Shown here: piece by piece, positions 1 through 8,255 of the stretch
Position numbering within the stretch: position 1 is the stretch's first letter
How the letters are laid out: each line of letters starts with the position of its first letter
Source of the DNA: Sphingobacterium cavernae
Lineage (GTDB): Bacteria; Bacteroidota; Bacteroidia; Sphingobacteriales; Sphingobacteriaceae
Length of the DNA: 64,000 bases
Assembly: GCF_008520265.1 (NCBI RefSeq)
Contig: NZ_VIQM01000025.1
Location: 1 to 64,000 of the forward strand
Reading direction: 5' to 3'
Program-made: the position numbers and the translations under genes
The notes under the pieces: generated by a model
Told to the model about the DNA's origin: nothing
The model's database searches: none
The model's input: the letters and a program-made list of their open reading frames with translations, nothing else

Positions 1-267
1 CTCTTCGAAGGTGAGAAGGGTGGCAAGTATAGCGAACGAAGTGTACAGTTGATTCTGAAAAAAGCATTGATCAAAGCAAATGTTCAGTCGGAAGGCTCTG
101 TACATACATTGCGACATTCTTATGCCACACATTTAATCCAATCAGGTATCGATATCCGAATTGTAAAAGAGTTATTGGGTCATGAAAATATAAAAACGAC
201 TATGATCTACACTCATATCACTGACATAGACAAGCAAAAGACTCCTAGCCCTCTTGATTTTTTATAA
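1..267 (+). CDS. Tyrosine recombinase/integrase, C-terminal part (cut by window edge)
   Basis: The reading frame is open from base 1, so the start lies outside the window and 88 residues remain. They hold the C-terminal catalytic core of a tyrosine site-specific recombinase: the box HTLRHSYATHL carries the catalytic Arg and His, LGHENIKTTMIYTHI carries the second His and the nucleophilic Tyr, and a short tail ends in SPLDFL. That SPLD ending resembles integron-integrase-like (IntI/XerD-related) recombinases of Bacteroidota more than chromosomal XerC/XerD; this is from memory. The gene ends 183 bases from the 3' end of a tRNA-Pro gene, a usual target for integrating elements. Whether it is part of an element or a lone integrase cannot be told without the sequence to the left. 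Confidence 0.85.
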   Translation, partial: LFEGEKGGKYSERSVQLILKKALIKANVQSEGSVHTLRHSYATHLIQSGIDIRIVKELLGHENIKTTMIYTHITDIDKQKTPSPLDFL

Positions 268-396
268 GAATAAGATGAACTTTTCACGCTCTATAGAAAC
301 AAGCATTATGCTCCAATCATTCTTTAAGAAGGGTTATTCTTCTAGCTTAACTTAACTTTGCTTAGGTTATTGAATAATCAATATTCAGATATAATT

Positions 397-416
397 TGTC
401 CGAAATGTGTCCGAAA
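397..416. repeat. Short direct repeat beside tRNA-Pro
   Basis: TGTCCGAAA occurs twice (397-405 and 408-416), 11 bases apart, between the integrase tail and the tRNA-Pro terminator. The 11-base spacing is about one helical turn, as expected for protein binding sites such as recombinase arm sites. That role is inference; chance is possible. Confidence 0.35.
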
Positions 417-448
417 AAAGAAAAAGCCACTGATTATCAGTAGCTTTT
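410..448 (-). terminator. Terminator of tRNA-Pro
   Basis: Read on the minus strand, AAAAGCTACTGA, a 3-base loop and TCAGTGGCTTTT pair with a single G-U wobble and run into a T-rich tract (TTTTTCTTTTTT). It lies directly behind the 3' end of tRNA-Pro. Confidence 0.75.
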
Positions 449-450
449 GT

Positions 451-523
451 CGGGGTGGCAGGATTCGAACCTACGACCTCCACATCCCAAATGTGGCGCG
501 ATACCGGGCTACGCTACACCCCG
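451..523 (-). tRNA. tRNA-Pro (anticodon TGG)
   Basis: The minus strand folds into a full cloverleaf. The acceptor arms CGGGGTG and CACCCCG pair, the anticodon stem CCACA/TGTGG encloses the loop TTTGGGA with anticodon TGG, and the T arm contains GGTTCGAATCC. CCA is not encoded. A promoter candidate lies at 553-582 and a terminator at 410-448, so it looks like a single-gene unit. Its 3' end faces the integrase fragment. Confidence 0.95.
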
Positions 524-552
524 AAAAGGTATCACCTTTATTGATTGTGATG

Positions 553-582
553 CAAATATACAGCGATTTATTTATTTGTCAA
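553..582 (-). promoter_or_regulatory. Promoter candidate for tRNA-Pro
   Basis: On the minus strand TTG (582-580) is followed after 19 bases by TATATTTG (560-553), matching the Bacteroidota -33/-7 pattern. The predicted start near 546 is about 23 bases ahead of the tRNA. Confidence 0.7.
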
Positions 583-708
583 GACTTTTTTCAACTTTAC
601 CATTTAACAACCTGATTCATTGTTACATATTTTTTTCATGGAATTTTACACCCATTAAATAAAAAATGCTTAACAATACGTTAGGAAGAATAAGATATAT
701 TTCATACC

Positions 709-740
709 TTTGCACTCACCTTAGAAGTAAGGTAACTTTG
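709..740 (+). promoter_or_regulatory. Promoter candidate for rplS
   Basis: TTTG (709-712), 20 bases, then TAACTTTG (733-740) is a very good Bacteroidota promoter. The TTTG used as its -33 element is itself the end of another -7 match, TACCTTTG (705-712), so two overlapping starts are possible. The leader to rplS would be about 85 bases. The rest of 524-831 shows nothing else I can name. Confidence 0.7.
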
Positions 741-831
741 TTAAGAAAACATTTTAAAAATTAAAATAAAAGCTGTAATATTGCATTCCGATTTTTACAG
801 GATATAAATCGTTATATAATTACTCGAAATC

Positions 832-1185
832 ATGGATTTAGTAAAATTTGTAGAAGAACAAGCGGTAGTAAAAAATGAACTTCCCGCTTTCAAAGCAGGA
901 GATACCATCAGCGTGCATTATAAAATTCGCGAAGGAAACAAAGAGCGTGTTCAGGTGTACCAAGGTGTAGTTATCCAATTAAACAGCGAAGGTACTAACG
1001 CTACTTTTACCGTGCGTAAAATCTCAAACGGTATTGGTGTAGAACGTATTTTCCCTGTAAACTCTCCTAACATTGAAAAAATTGACGTAAACAGCGTAGG
1101 TAAAGTACGTCGCGCGAAATTATTTTATTTGCGTGGCCTTACTGGTAAAGCTGCTCGTATCAAATCTAAACGTATTTCTAAATAA
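832..1185 (+). CDS. rplS: 50S ribosomal protein L19
   Basis: The 117-aa product is a complete bL19. It opens with a short helical N-terminus ([10 protein letters not shown]), then [24 protein letters not shown] and the conserved C-terminal part [21 protein letters not shown]19 sits at the interface of the 30S and 50S subunits. In many bacteria rplS lies with trmD and rimM; here it stands alone, with its own promoter candidate and a terminator right behind it. No Shine-Dalgarno is seen before the ATG, as is usual in this phylum. Confidence 0.97.
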   Translation: MDLVKFVEEQAVVKNELPAFKAGDTISVHYKIREGNKERVQVYQGVVIQLNSEGTNATFTVRKISNGIGVERIFPVNSPNIEKIDVNSVGKVRRAKLFYLRGLTGKAARIKSKRISK

Positions 1186-1216
1186 GTTTAGACGTTCACG
1201 AGACGTTTCAAAACAT

Positions 1217-1249
1217 AAAAAAGGATGTAACACTGTTACATCCTTTTTT
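1217..1249 (+). terminator. Terminator between rplS and the aldo/keto reductase
   Basis: AAAAAGGATGTAAC and GTTACATCCTTTTT pair around a 3-base loop and are bordered by A and T runs. It can serve both convergent genes. Confidence 0.85.
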
Positions 1250-1274
1250 ATTTCCATTAAAATCTAATGACGAA

Positions 1275-2261
1275 TTACCTAAATAACTCAGGTTTTGTCC
1301 CCATTATAGCATCAATCTTTGTTAACACTTCTGGAGTCAACAAAGGCAAAACCTCTAGTGCTTTTAGATTTTCGTTCAGCTGACTTTCTTTTGTAGCTCC
1401 CAAAATTGCGGTTGTTACATTCGGGTTGCTGACACACCAAGCTATAGACAATGCAGTTAAGCTTACACCTAATTCCTCAGCAAATTTTGCTAATTCCACG
1501 ACCTTGGCAAGTTTATCGTCTACAACAGATTTTTCCTTCAACCATTCATAACCTTCCAGTGACATTCTTGAACCTTCTGGAATTCCATTGTTATATTTCC
1601 CAGTCAACAAACCCGAAGCCAACGGACTCCAAATTGTAGCACCCATTCCTATATTTTTGAAAATTGATAAAAACTCCGCCTCCATTTTACGACGGTTGAA
1701 TAAATTGTATTCTGGTTGCTCTACCGCTGGACCTTCCAATCCCAATTCTTTTGCCACCATATGTGCTTCCACAATTTCAGCCGCTGACCATTCACTCGTA
1801 CCCCAATACAAAATTTTACCTTGTTGAATAAGTGTATTCATCGTACGAACAATCTCTTCCATCGGAACATTAGGATCGGATCGATGACAATAATACAAAT
1901 CCAAATAATCGGTTTGCAGGCGTGTCAATGCCTCGTGACATGCTTCCATCAAATGTTTGCGGCTTAAGCCATGTTGATTTGGTTTTTTGTCCTCTCCTTT
2001 CCAACCAAAGAAAGCCTTGCTCGACAAAACATACGATGTACGATCCCAATTTTTGCCCTTCAGCACGCGCCCCATCATTTCTTCGGATTGTCCAGCGGAA
2101 TAGACTTCAGCATTATCAAAGAAATTCACGCCAGCATCATAAGCGATCGACATCAATTTATCATTTTCCTGATCACCAGTTTGGCGCGCAAATGTCACCC
2201 AAGACCCAAAAGATAAAACACTCAATTGAAGTCCTGTTTTCCCCATTCTTCTATATTCCAT
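1275..2261 (-). CDS. Aldo/keto reductase (Kv-beta/YghZ-like)
   Basis: A 328-aa TIM-barrel NADPH-dependent oxidoreductase. The catalytic tetrad is visible: Asp49 and Tyr54 in FFDNAEVYSAGQ, Lys82 in SSKAFFGW and His126 in YYCHRSDP. The C-terminal half carries the conserved SPLASGLLTGKY and the cofactor-binding stretch ending in ILGATKESQL. Length and the opening MEYRRMGKTGLQLS match the voltage-gated potassium channel beta-subunit-like branch (AKR6/AKR14). The natural substrate is probably a small aldehyde or ketone and cannot be read from sequence. It is transcribed alone, divergent from the CBM9-like gene across a 105-base spacer in which I found no clear promoter. Confidence 0.93.
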   Translation of the reverse strand: MEYRRMGKTGLQLSVLSFGSWVTFARQTGDQENDKLMSIAYDAGVNFFDNAEVYSAGQSEEMMGRVLKGKNWDRTSYVLSSKAFFGWKGEDKKPNQHGLSRKHLMEACHEALTRLQTDYLDLYYCHRSDPNVPMEEIVRTMNTLIQQGKILYWGTSEWSAAEIVEAHMVAKELGLEGPAVEQPEYNLFNRRKMEAEFLSIFKNIGMGATIWSPLASGLLTGKYNNGIPEGSRMSLEGYEWLKEKSVVDDKLAKVVELAKFAEELGVSLTALSIAWCVSNPNVTTAILGATKESQLNENLKALEVLPLLTPEVLTKIDAIMGTKPELFR

Positions 2262-2366
2262 AGTTATCTTATTTTTTTATTTAAATGTAAAAAATCTACA
2301 GCATTTACATACTATACTTTCGAAAAAGCTATAGTTAAAGATTTAATTATGTAAATTGGATTAACC

Positions 2367-3464
2367 ATGAAAAAACGCTATCCAATTCTATTGTTCACAA
2401 TTCTAGTATACTTTTACACGCCTACTAATGCACAAAATAATTTGGCGCAGGTTGAAGCTTTGCAACCTACCCCCAAAATCTATTCAGCTAAGAAAATTGA
2501 CAGTAAAATTGATATTGATGGAAAGATGGAATCCACTTGGGATACCGCATCTTGGTCATCTGATTTTATTGATATTGAAGGTACTAACAAACCCAAACCT
2601 AAATATCAATCCCGCTATAAAATGCTTTGGGATGATGATAATTTATACATTTACGCCAAACTGCAAGAGCCTCATATCTGGGGAACACTTCAAGAACATG
2701 ATGCTATCATTTATCATGACAATGATTTTGAGATTTTCTTAAAACCAAATCACGCCTCTCCTATTTATTACGAAATCGAAGTGAATACACTCAATACCAT
2801 TATGGACTTAATGATGCCCAAACCCTATCGGTTTGGAGGACAGGCGGTGATGCATTGGGATGTCAAAAATTTAAAATCTGCAGTATATATTGAAGGAACC
2901 CGAAACAACTCCATAGACGAAGATAGTTATTGGGCTGTAGAAATGGCTATACCTTTTAAATCGTTGCAAAAGTTTGGCAGTGCGTCTACACCTAAACTCA
3001 ATTCATTCTGGCGCATTAATTTTTCCAGAGTACAATGGCAGCACGAAGTTATTGAAGGTGCGTATTCACGTAAAAATTTGAATGGAAAACATATTTCAGA
3101 AGACAATTGGGTATGGTCACCTATTGGACTTGTCAATATGCACTATCCCGAACGTTGGGGTTTTATACGTTTTACCAATGATGATGAATCAACTACATTA
3201 CCCCCATTTTATGAAATCGAAAAAACAGCCTGGAATATTTATTATTTGCAACAGGTATACCTTAACAAAAAGCAACACTTTAGTGTTGATTTATCCGAAT
3301 TGGAAGGACATTCAACGTTGCTGGAAAAAGATTTGGCAAAGTATGATGTACAATTTACGCTTTCTTCCGATAAGAAGTTTTATCACCTCAAATTAAAAGA
3401 AAAAGACTCAAAATATTATTTTACCATAGATAGCCACGGCAATTTTACAACGAATTATGAATAA
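2367..3464 (+). CDS. Secreted CBM9-like carbohydrate-binding protein
   Basis: The 365-aa product starts with a Sec signal peptide (hydrophobic residues about 6-18, cleavage near TNAQ at 20-23). Residues about 40-270 look like a family 9 carbohydrate-binding module: IDSKIDIDGKMESTWDTASW, then MLWDDDNLYIYAKLQEP, a NDFEIFLKPN strand and YWAVEMAIPFKSL. This fold occurs in xylan- and other polysaccharide-binding proteins and also in standalone proteins of Bacteroidota. No catalytic domain is seen; the last 95 residues are not assigned. It overlaps the following gene by 8 bases, so the two are translationally coupled and probably work on the same substrate. Confidence 0.8.
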   Translation: MKKRYPILLFTILVYFYTPTNAQNNLAQVEALQPTPKIYSAKKIDSKIDIDGKMESTWDTASWSSDFIDIEGTNKPKPKYQSRYKMLWDDDNLYIYAKLQEPHIWGTLQEHDAIIYHDNDFEIFLKPNHASPIYYEIEVNTLNTIMDLMMPKPYRFGGQAVMHWDVKNLKSAVYIEGTRNNSIDEDSYWAVEMAIPFKSLQKFGSASTPKLNSFWRINFSRVQWQHEVIEGAYSRKNLNGKHISEDNWVWSPIGLVNMHYPERWGFIRFTNDDESTTLPPFYEIEKTAWNIYYLQQVYLNKKQHFSVDLSELEGHSTLLEKDLAKYDVQFTLSSDKKFYHLKLKEKDSKYYFTIDSHGNFTTNYE

Positions 3465-4530
3465 CAGACGATCATTTCTCAAGGCGGCAGGACTGGGTTT
3501 AGCAACATTGCAGTTAAATCCTTTCCAACTTTTAACCAATACTTCACCTTCTTTTACTTTTGATTATTGGCTTTGGATTAGGCCAAATGACAAAGAAACA
3601 GAAGCTCAAATAAAGAAAAAACTACAGAGCTATAAAGATGCTGGAGTTCGTGGCCTTTTCTTTGAAAATTACAGCAAAAAGCATTTTCAGCTGACGAAGG
3701 AATTTGGCATGGAAGCGCACCGTTGGATGTGGACAATGAATCGTGGCGAAAAAGAATTGTTGGAAAAACATCCTGAATATTACGCCGTAAGCCGTTCGGG
3801 AAAATCCTGTGCTGACAATCCACCTTATGTCGACTATTATAGATTTCTGTGTCCTTCGCACCCTGATGTACCCAAATATTTGGAAGAAAAAGCACGTGAA
3901 CAATTGCAAATGGAAGATGTCGATGGTTTGCATTTAGACTATATTCGTTATCCCGATGTTGTACTTCCAGTTAATCTTTGGGAAAATTACAACTTGGACC
4001 AATCTACCGAATTAGCGAATTATGATTTTTGTTACAGCAAATTCAGTAAAGAAGCTTTTTTGAGAGAGACAGGAATAGATATAGACAAAGTCGAAAGACC
4101 AGAACAAAGTTTGTCGTGGCGTGCATTTCGCTATGGACAAATCACCAAAGTTGTTAACCGAATTTGCGAAGTCGCAAAAGAATATAAAAAACCTGTAACC
4201 GCTGCCGTCTTCCCTACTCCAGATTTGGCGCGACGCATCGTGCGCCAAGATTGGCCAATTTGGAATCTTTCGGCTGTATTTCCGATGATCTATCACGGTT
4301 TCTACAAAGAGCCTATCCATTGGATTGGAACAGCGGTAGAGGAAGGCGTAAATGCATTAAAAGGAAAATACCCCTTATATGCAGGGTTGTATTTGCCGGA
4401 TTTCAAAAATCTAAATGAATTGGAGCAAGCTATTGCTTTAGCAAAGGCAAAAGGTGCTGCAGGTATTTCACTATTCGGCGAGACTGAATTTGACACCCAA
4501 ACCATCAATTTGTTACGCAAATTGCATTAA
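3457..4530 (+). CDS. Tat-exported glycoside-hydrolase-like protein (GHL10/DUF187-type barrel)
   Basis: The 357-aa product begins with a twin-arginine signal (NNRRSFLKAAGLGLATLQL, residues 2-20). The remainder looks like a (beta/alpha)8 barrel of the family-10 glycosylhydrolase-like group: alternating strands and helices with VDGLHLDYIRYPD near residue 155, similar to the DGIHLDDIRYP signature of GHL10 proteins. The aspartate of that motif is a plausible catalytic acid; the substrate is unknown. The gene overlaps the CBM9-like gene and is followed by a strong terminator, giving a two-gene operon. tatC is present in the same window (61645). The family assignment rests on one motif and the overall pattern. 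Confidence 0.65.
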   Translation: MNNRRSFLKAAGLGLATLQLNPFQLLTNTSPSFTFDYWLWIRPNDKETEAQIKKKLQSYKDAGVRGLFFENYSKKHFQLTKEFGMEAHRWMWTMNRGEKELLEKHPEYYAVSRSGKSCADNPPYVDYYRFLCPSHPDVPKYLEEKAREQLQMEDVDGLHLDYIRYPDVVLPVNLWENYNLDQSTELANYDFCYSKFSKEAFLRETGIDIDKVERPEQSLSWRAFRYGQITKVVNRICEVAKEYKKPVTAAVFPTPDLARRIVRQDWPIWNLSAVFPMIYHGFYKEPIHWIGTAVEEGVNALKGKYPLYAGLYLPDFKNLNELEQAIALAKAKGAAGISLFGETEFDTQTINLLRKLH

Positions 4531-4575
4531 AAATTTTCTTGCCGATGACCTGCAAAAGTCAGGCAAGAAAATTTT
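4530..4575 (+). terminator. Terminator of the CBM9/hydrolase operon
   Basis: AAAATTTTCTTGCC pairs with GGCAAGAAAATTTT, with an inner TGAC/GTCA stem. It begins at the last base of the stop codon. Confidence 0.8.
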
Positions 4576-4614
4576 ATCAAGCGATTAAAATTTCCCTAAT
4601 CAAGAAAAAAATAT

Positions 4615-4622
4615 TACCTTTG
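4615..4622 (+). promoter_or_regulatory. -7 element candidate for pyrG-yidC
   Basis: TACCTTTG matches TAnnTTTG exactly. A weak -33 (TTTC, 4591-4594) lies 20 bases upstream. The leader to pyrG would be about 65 bases. Confidence 0.6.
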
Positions 4623-4692
4623 TATCCCGTACATAAGGCTGATGTAATGGAGTAAAAATCCCGCATCTATAGTTGAAAATTCCATAATTGCT

Positions 4693-6309
4693 ATGACTAA
4701 ATATATCTTTGTTACGGGCGGCGTAACCTCGTCGTTAGGGAAAGGCATTATTGCTGCCTCTCTTGCCAAGCTTCTACAGGCACGTGGCTTTAAAGTTACC
4801 ATTCAAAAGTTTGATCCATACATTAATATCGATCCAGGAACCCTGAATCCATATGAGCATGGGGAGTGTTACGTGACGGAGGACGGTGCAGAAACAGACC
4901 TAGACTTAGGACACTACGAGCGTTTTTTGAATGTACCTACTTCGCAAGCAAACAACGTGACAACAGGTCGTATCTACAAACACGTTATCGAACAAGAGCG
5001 CGCCGGTGCTTATTTAGGTAAAACAGTACAGGTGGTACCTCACATCACTGACGAAATCAAACGCCGTATGCAACTTTTGGGGCAGACTGGCGAGTATGAT
5101 ATTGTAATCACAGAATTGGGTGGTACTGTAGGTGATATCGAGTCCCTACCTTTCGTAGAGGCGGTTCGCCAATTACGTTGGGAATTAGGTAACAACGATT
5201 CGTTGGTTATTCACTTGACATTGGTTCCTTATTTGGCTGCTGCTGGTGAATTAAAAACAAAACCAACACAACACTCCGTAAAAACTTTATTAGAATATGG
5301 CGTTCAGCCTGATATTTTGGTATGTCGTACAGAACATAAATTGAACCAAGATATTCGTAAAAAATTAGCGTTATTCTGTAATGTTAACGTAAATGCTGTT
5401 ATTGAATCTATAGATGCATCGACAATTTATGATGTGCCTCTTTTGATGTTGAAAGAGCAATTAGACAAAACGGTATTAACGAAGTTGAAATTATCGACTA
5501 AAAATGAACCAAATTTAGAAAACTGGAAAGCATTCTTAGGTCGTCTTAAAAATCCTACAGATGAAATTAACATTGCATTAGTAGGTAAATACGTTGAACT
5601 TCCGGATGCGTACAAATCTATCATCGAAGGATTCATTCATGCTGGTGCTGCAAACGAAACTAAAGTAAAAGTGAAATACGTTGCCGCTGAAAGTATCAGT
5701 GATGAAAACGTAGCAGATAAACTAAAAAATATTGATGGCGTGCTGGTAGCTCCAGGATTTGGAGAACGTGGTTTGGAAGGTAAACTAACGACTATCAAAC
5801 ATGTACGTGAAAACAAAATTCCGTTCTTTGGTATCTGTTTGGGAATGCAATGTTCAGTAATTGAATTCGGTCGAAATGTATTGGGATTGAAAGATGCCAA
5901 CTCATTCGAAATGAATGAAAATACACCTCACCCTGTTATCAATTTGATGGAAGAACAAAAAACTATCAAAAATATGGGTGGTACAATGCGTTTAGGTGCA
6001 TACGATTGTGAAATCAAAAAAGGCACAAAAGCATTTGCTATTTATGGCAAAACTAAAATTTCGGAACGTCACCGTCACCGTTATGAATTCAATAACGACT
6101 ATTTAGAACAATACGAGAAAGCAGGTATGATCGCTTCAGGATTCAATCCGGATACAGGTTTAGTAGAGATCGTTGAATTAAAAGATCACCCATTCTTCGT
6201 GGCTGGACAGTTTCACCCAGAATTAAAGTCAACTGTTGCAAATCCTCACCCACTTTTTGTTAGCTTTGTAGCCGCTGCTTTAGCGAATAAAAAAACAGTA
6301 AAAAAATAA
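4693..6309 (+). CDS. pyrG: CTP synthase
   Basis: This 538-aa enzyme makes CTP from UTP, ATP and glutamine. The N-terminal synthase domain (to about residue 270) starts [16 protein letters not shown], with the P-loop, and has [12 protein letters not shown]. The C-terminal class I glutamine amidotransferase domain has the nucleophile Cys382 in FGICLGMQ and the His508/Glu510 pair in GQFHPEL. Length and domain order are standard. yidC follows after 22 bases with no terminator, so the two are probably cotranscribed, a common pairing in Bacteroidota. Confidence 0.98.
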   Translation: MTKYIFVTGGVTSSLGKGIIAASLAKLLQARGFKVTIQKFDPYINIDPGTLNPYEHGECYVTEDGAETDLDLGHYERFLNVPTSQANNVTTGRIYKHVIEQERAGAYLGKTVQVVPHITDEIKRRMQLLGQTGEYDIVITELGGTVGDIESLPFVEAVRQLRWELGNNDSLVIHLTLVPYLAAAGELKTKPTQHSVKTLLEYGVQPDILVCRTEHKLNQDIRKKLALFCNVNVNAVIESIDASTIYDVPLLMLKEQLDKTVLTKLKLSTKNEPNLENWKAFLGRLKNPTDEINIALVGKYVELPDAYKSIIEGFIHAGAANETKVKVKYVAAESISDENVADKLKNIDGVLVAPGFGERGLEGKLTTIKHVRENKIPFFGICLGMQCSVIEFGRNVLGLKDANSFEMNENTPHPVINLMEEQKTIKNMGGTMRLGAYDCEIKKGTKAFAIYGKTKISERHRHRYEFNNDYLEQYEKAGMIASGFNPDTGLVEIVELKDHPFFVAGQFHPELKSTVANPHPLFVSFVAAALANKKTVKK

Positions 6310-6331
6310 TTTTTTGACCAAAATATTTTAA

Positions 6332-8128
6332 ATGGATAGAAATAACATAATTGGATTAGTTTTAATCTTCTTGATTTTCGGAGGCTCATTCTACTTGATG
6401 AAGCCTAGCGAAGCTGAAATTAAACTAGAACAAGCAAGACAAGACTCTATTGCTGCCGTGAAAAATGGCGTAGTAGCGAATCAAGATACAAACACACAAG
6501 TTCTTCAATTGGACTCAACAGCTTTAGCAAAACCATTCGGTGCAGCTAAAGTTGGTCAAGAGGAATTAGTAACATTAGAAAATGACATTCTTAAAATCGA
6601 CTTGACTACGAAAGGTGCTAAAGTTAAGAATGTATTATTGAAAGGTGAAGAAAACTTCGATGGGTCAGCCTTAAATATCATTGAAGGAGACAATAATAAA
6701 TTTGGTTTCATTTTCAAAGCTGCTGGCGAGAATATTTACACGAACGATCTATTATTTTCAGTAGTAAATAAAACCGCTAAATCAGCGACTTTGCGTCTAA
6801 GCTATAAAGCTGATCAATATTTAGAATACACGTATACACTTACGGATGGACATAATGTAGCTTTAAATGTTAATGCAGTTGGTATTCAAAATCTAGTTGA
6901 TGTTCAGCAAAAGTCATTGATTTTAGATTGGGAAACTACAATTTTACAAAAAGAGCAAAACATCAAATCTGAAAGAGAAAAATCAACAATCTTCTTCAAA
7001 GACGCTGAAGCGAACATTGATTACTTATCTGAAACAAGTGATGACGAAGAAAAATTGGACGAGAGCAAATTGGAATGGATTGCATTTAAGCAACACTTCT
7101 TCTCTTCTATCCTTTCTTCAAAACAAAAATTTGAAAACACAAACTTAGTAACAAAAATCGCTACACAAGATGGTGTAGTGAAAACGTTCAAAGCTACTGC
7201 GGAATTAGGTTTCAATGCGCAAGCAAACAATCATTACGAATTCAACTATTTCTTCGGGCCAAATAAATACAATACGTTAAAAGCAGAAGGTCAATCGTAT
7301 GACAAGCTTATCAATATGGGTTGGGGACCTATCGGTTTGATTAACAGATTCATCACTGTTCCTTTATTTGATTGGTTAGACGGTTATGCATTGAGTTATG
7401 GTATCGTGATATTGATTTTGACTTTATTGTTGAAAGGTGCGATGTTCCCATTGACACGCAAATCGTATTTGTCGATGGCAAAAATGCGTGTGTTAAAACC
7501 ACAATTGGACGCTATCAAAGAAAAAGTAGGCGAAGACAACCCCATGTTGTTGCAACAAGAGCAAATGAAATTATACAAACAAGCGGGTGTAAATCCACTT
7601 GGCGGTTGTTTGCCTTTGTTATTGCAGATGCCATTTACCTTAGCTTTCTTCTTTTTCTTCCCGAACTTGTATGAACTAAGAGGTGAGAGCTTCCTTTGGA
7701 TGAAAGATTTATCAACATACGATACATTCTTTTCTTTCAGTCCGATTATGGGCATTGGTCACGTTTCACTAATGTGTGTGTTGATGACATTGGTTACATT
7801 GTTGACAACTTGGTACAATAACGTAACATCAGGAGCGACATCAGGAATGGCTAGCCAAATGAAATACATTGGTTACATCATGCCATTATTGTTCTTCTTC
7901 ATGTTGAATAGTTTCCCTGCCGGATTGAATTACTACTACTTCTTAGGTGCTGTATTCACATTCTTAACGCAATTTATCATCCGTCAATCAATCGATGATG
8001 ACAAAATCTTAGCGAAATTAGAAGAAAACAAGAAAAATCCTAAAGTGCAAAAGAAATCATCTTTCCAAGCAAAAATGGAAGAAATGATGAGACAGCAACA
8101 AGCTGCACAACACAATAAAAACAAATAA
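6332..8128 (+). CDS. yidC: Membrane protein insertase YidC (Oxa1 family)
   Basis: A 598-aa inner-membrane insertase. Residues 5-22 form the first transmembrane helix. A large periplasmic beta-domain follows to about residue 340. The conserved Oxa1 core begins near FDWLDGYALSYG, includes KMRVLKPQLDAIKEKVGED and NPLGGCLPLLLQMPF, and ends with a transmembrane stretch containing PAGLNYYYFLG. The tail is basic (KNPKVQKK...QHNKNK), as often seen for ribosome contact. It inserts membrane proteins together with or without SecYEG. It closes the pyrG operon and is followed by a long palindromic terminator. Confidence 0.97.
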   Translation: MDRNNIIGLVLIFLIFGGSFYLMKPSEAEIKLEQARQDSIAAVKNGVVANQDTNTQVLQLDSTALAKPFGAAKVGQEELVTLENDILKIDLTTKGAKVKNVLLKGEENFDGSALNIIEGDNNKFGFIFKAAGENIYTNDLLFSVVNKTAKSATLRLSYKADQYLEYTYTLTDGHNVALNVNAVGIQNLVDVQQKSLILDWETTILQKEQNIKSEREKSTIFFKDAEANIDYLSETSDDEEKLDESKLEWIAFKQHFFSSILSSKQKFENTNLVTKIATQDGVVKTFKATAELGFNAQANNHYEFNYFFGPNKYNTLKAEGQSYDKLINMGWGPIGLINRFITVPLFDWLDGYALSYGIVILILTLLLKGAMFPLTRKSYLSMAKMRVLKPQLDAIKEKVGEDNPMLLQQEQMKLYKQAGVNPLGGCLPLLLQMPFTLAFFFFFPNLYELRGESFLWMKDLSTYDTFFSFSPIMGIGHVSLMCVLMTLVTLLTTWYNNVTSGATSGMASQMKYIGYIMPLLFFFMLNSFPAGLNYYYFLGAVFTFLTQFIIRQSIDDDKILAKLEENKKNPKVQKKSSFQAKMEEMMRQQQAAQHNKNK

Positions 8129-8147
8129 TCTCAACCGAGATTATACA

Positions 8148-8193
8148 TAAGACAAAACTCCCGATTAGAATTCTAATCGGGAGTTTTGTCTTA
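8148..8193. terminator. Bidirectional terminator, perfect 46-base palindrome
   Basis: Two 23-base arms (8148-8170 and 8171-8193) are perfectly complementary, centred on GAATTC. It separates yidC from the convergent response regulator gene. Confidence 0.85.
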
Positions 8194-8255
8194 TTGCTAC
8201 TTCGTCTTTGCGACGACAGAAGGAATAAAAAAGTTATGCTTAAAAATTGCTAATA

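Noticed and set aside
358-662. Two overlapping plus-strand frames of 85 and 71 codons, one reading GGRIRTYDLHIPN
   Set aside because: They run across the tRNA-Pro gene and its promoter; the peptide is the well-known spurious translation of a tRNA complement.
713-831. Ribosomal-protein leader motif before rplS
   Set aside because: No stable hairpin or known L19 leader shape can be seen by eye in the leader.
4629-4692. Reiterative-transcription attenuator before pyrG as in Bacillus
   Set aside because: The predicted start lacks the run of G residues needed and no terminator hairpin lies in the leader.
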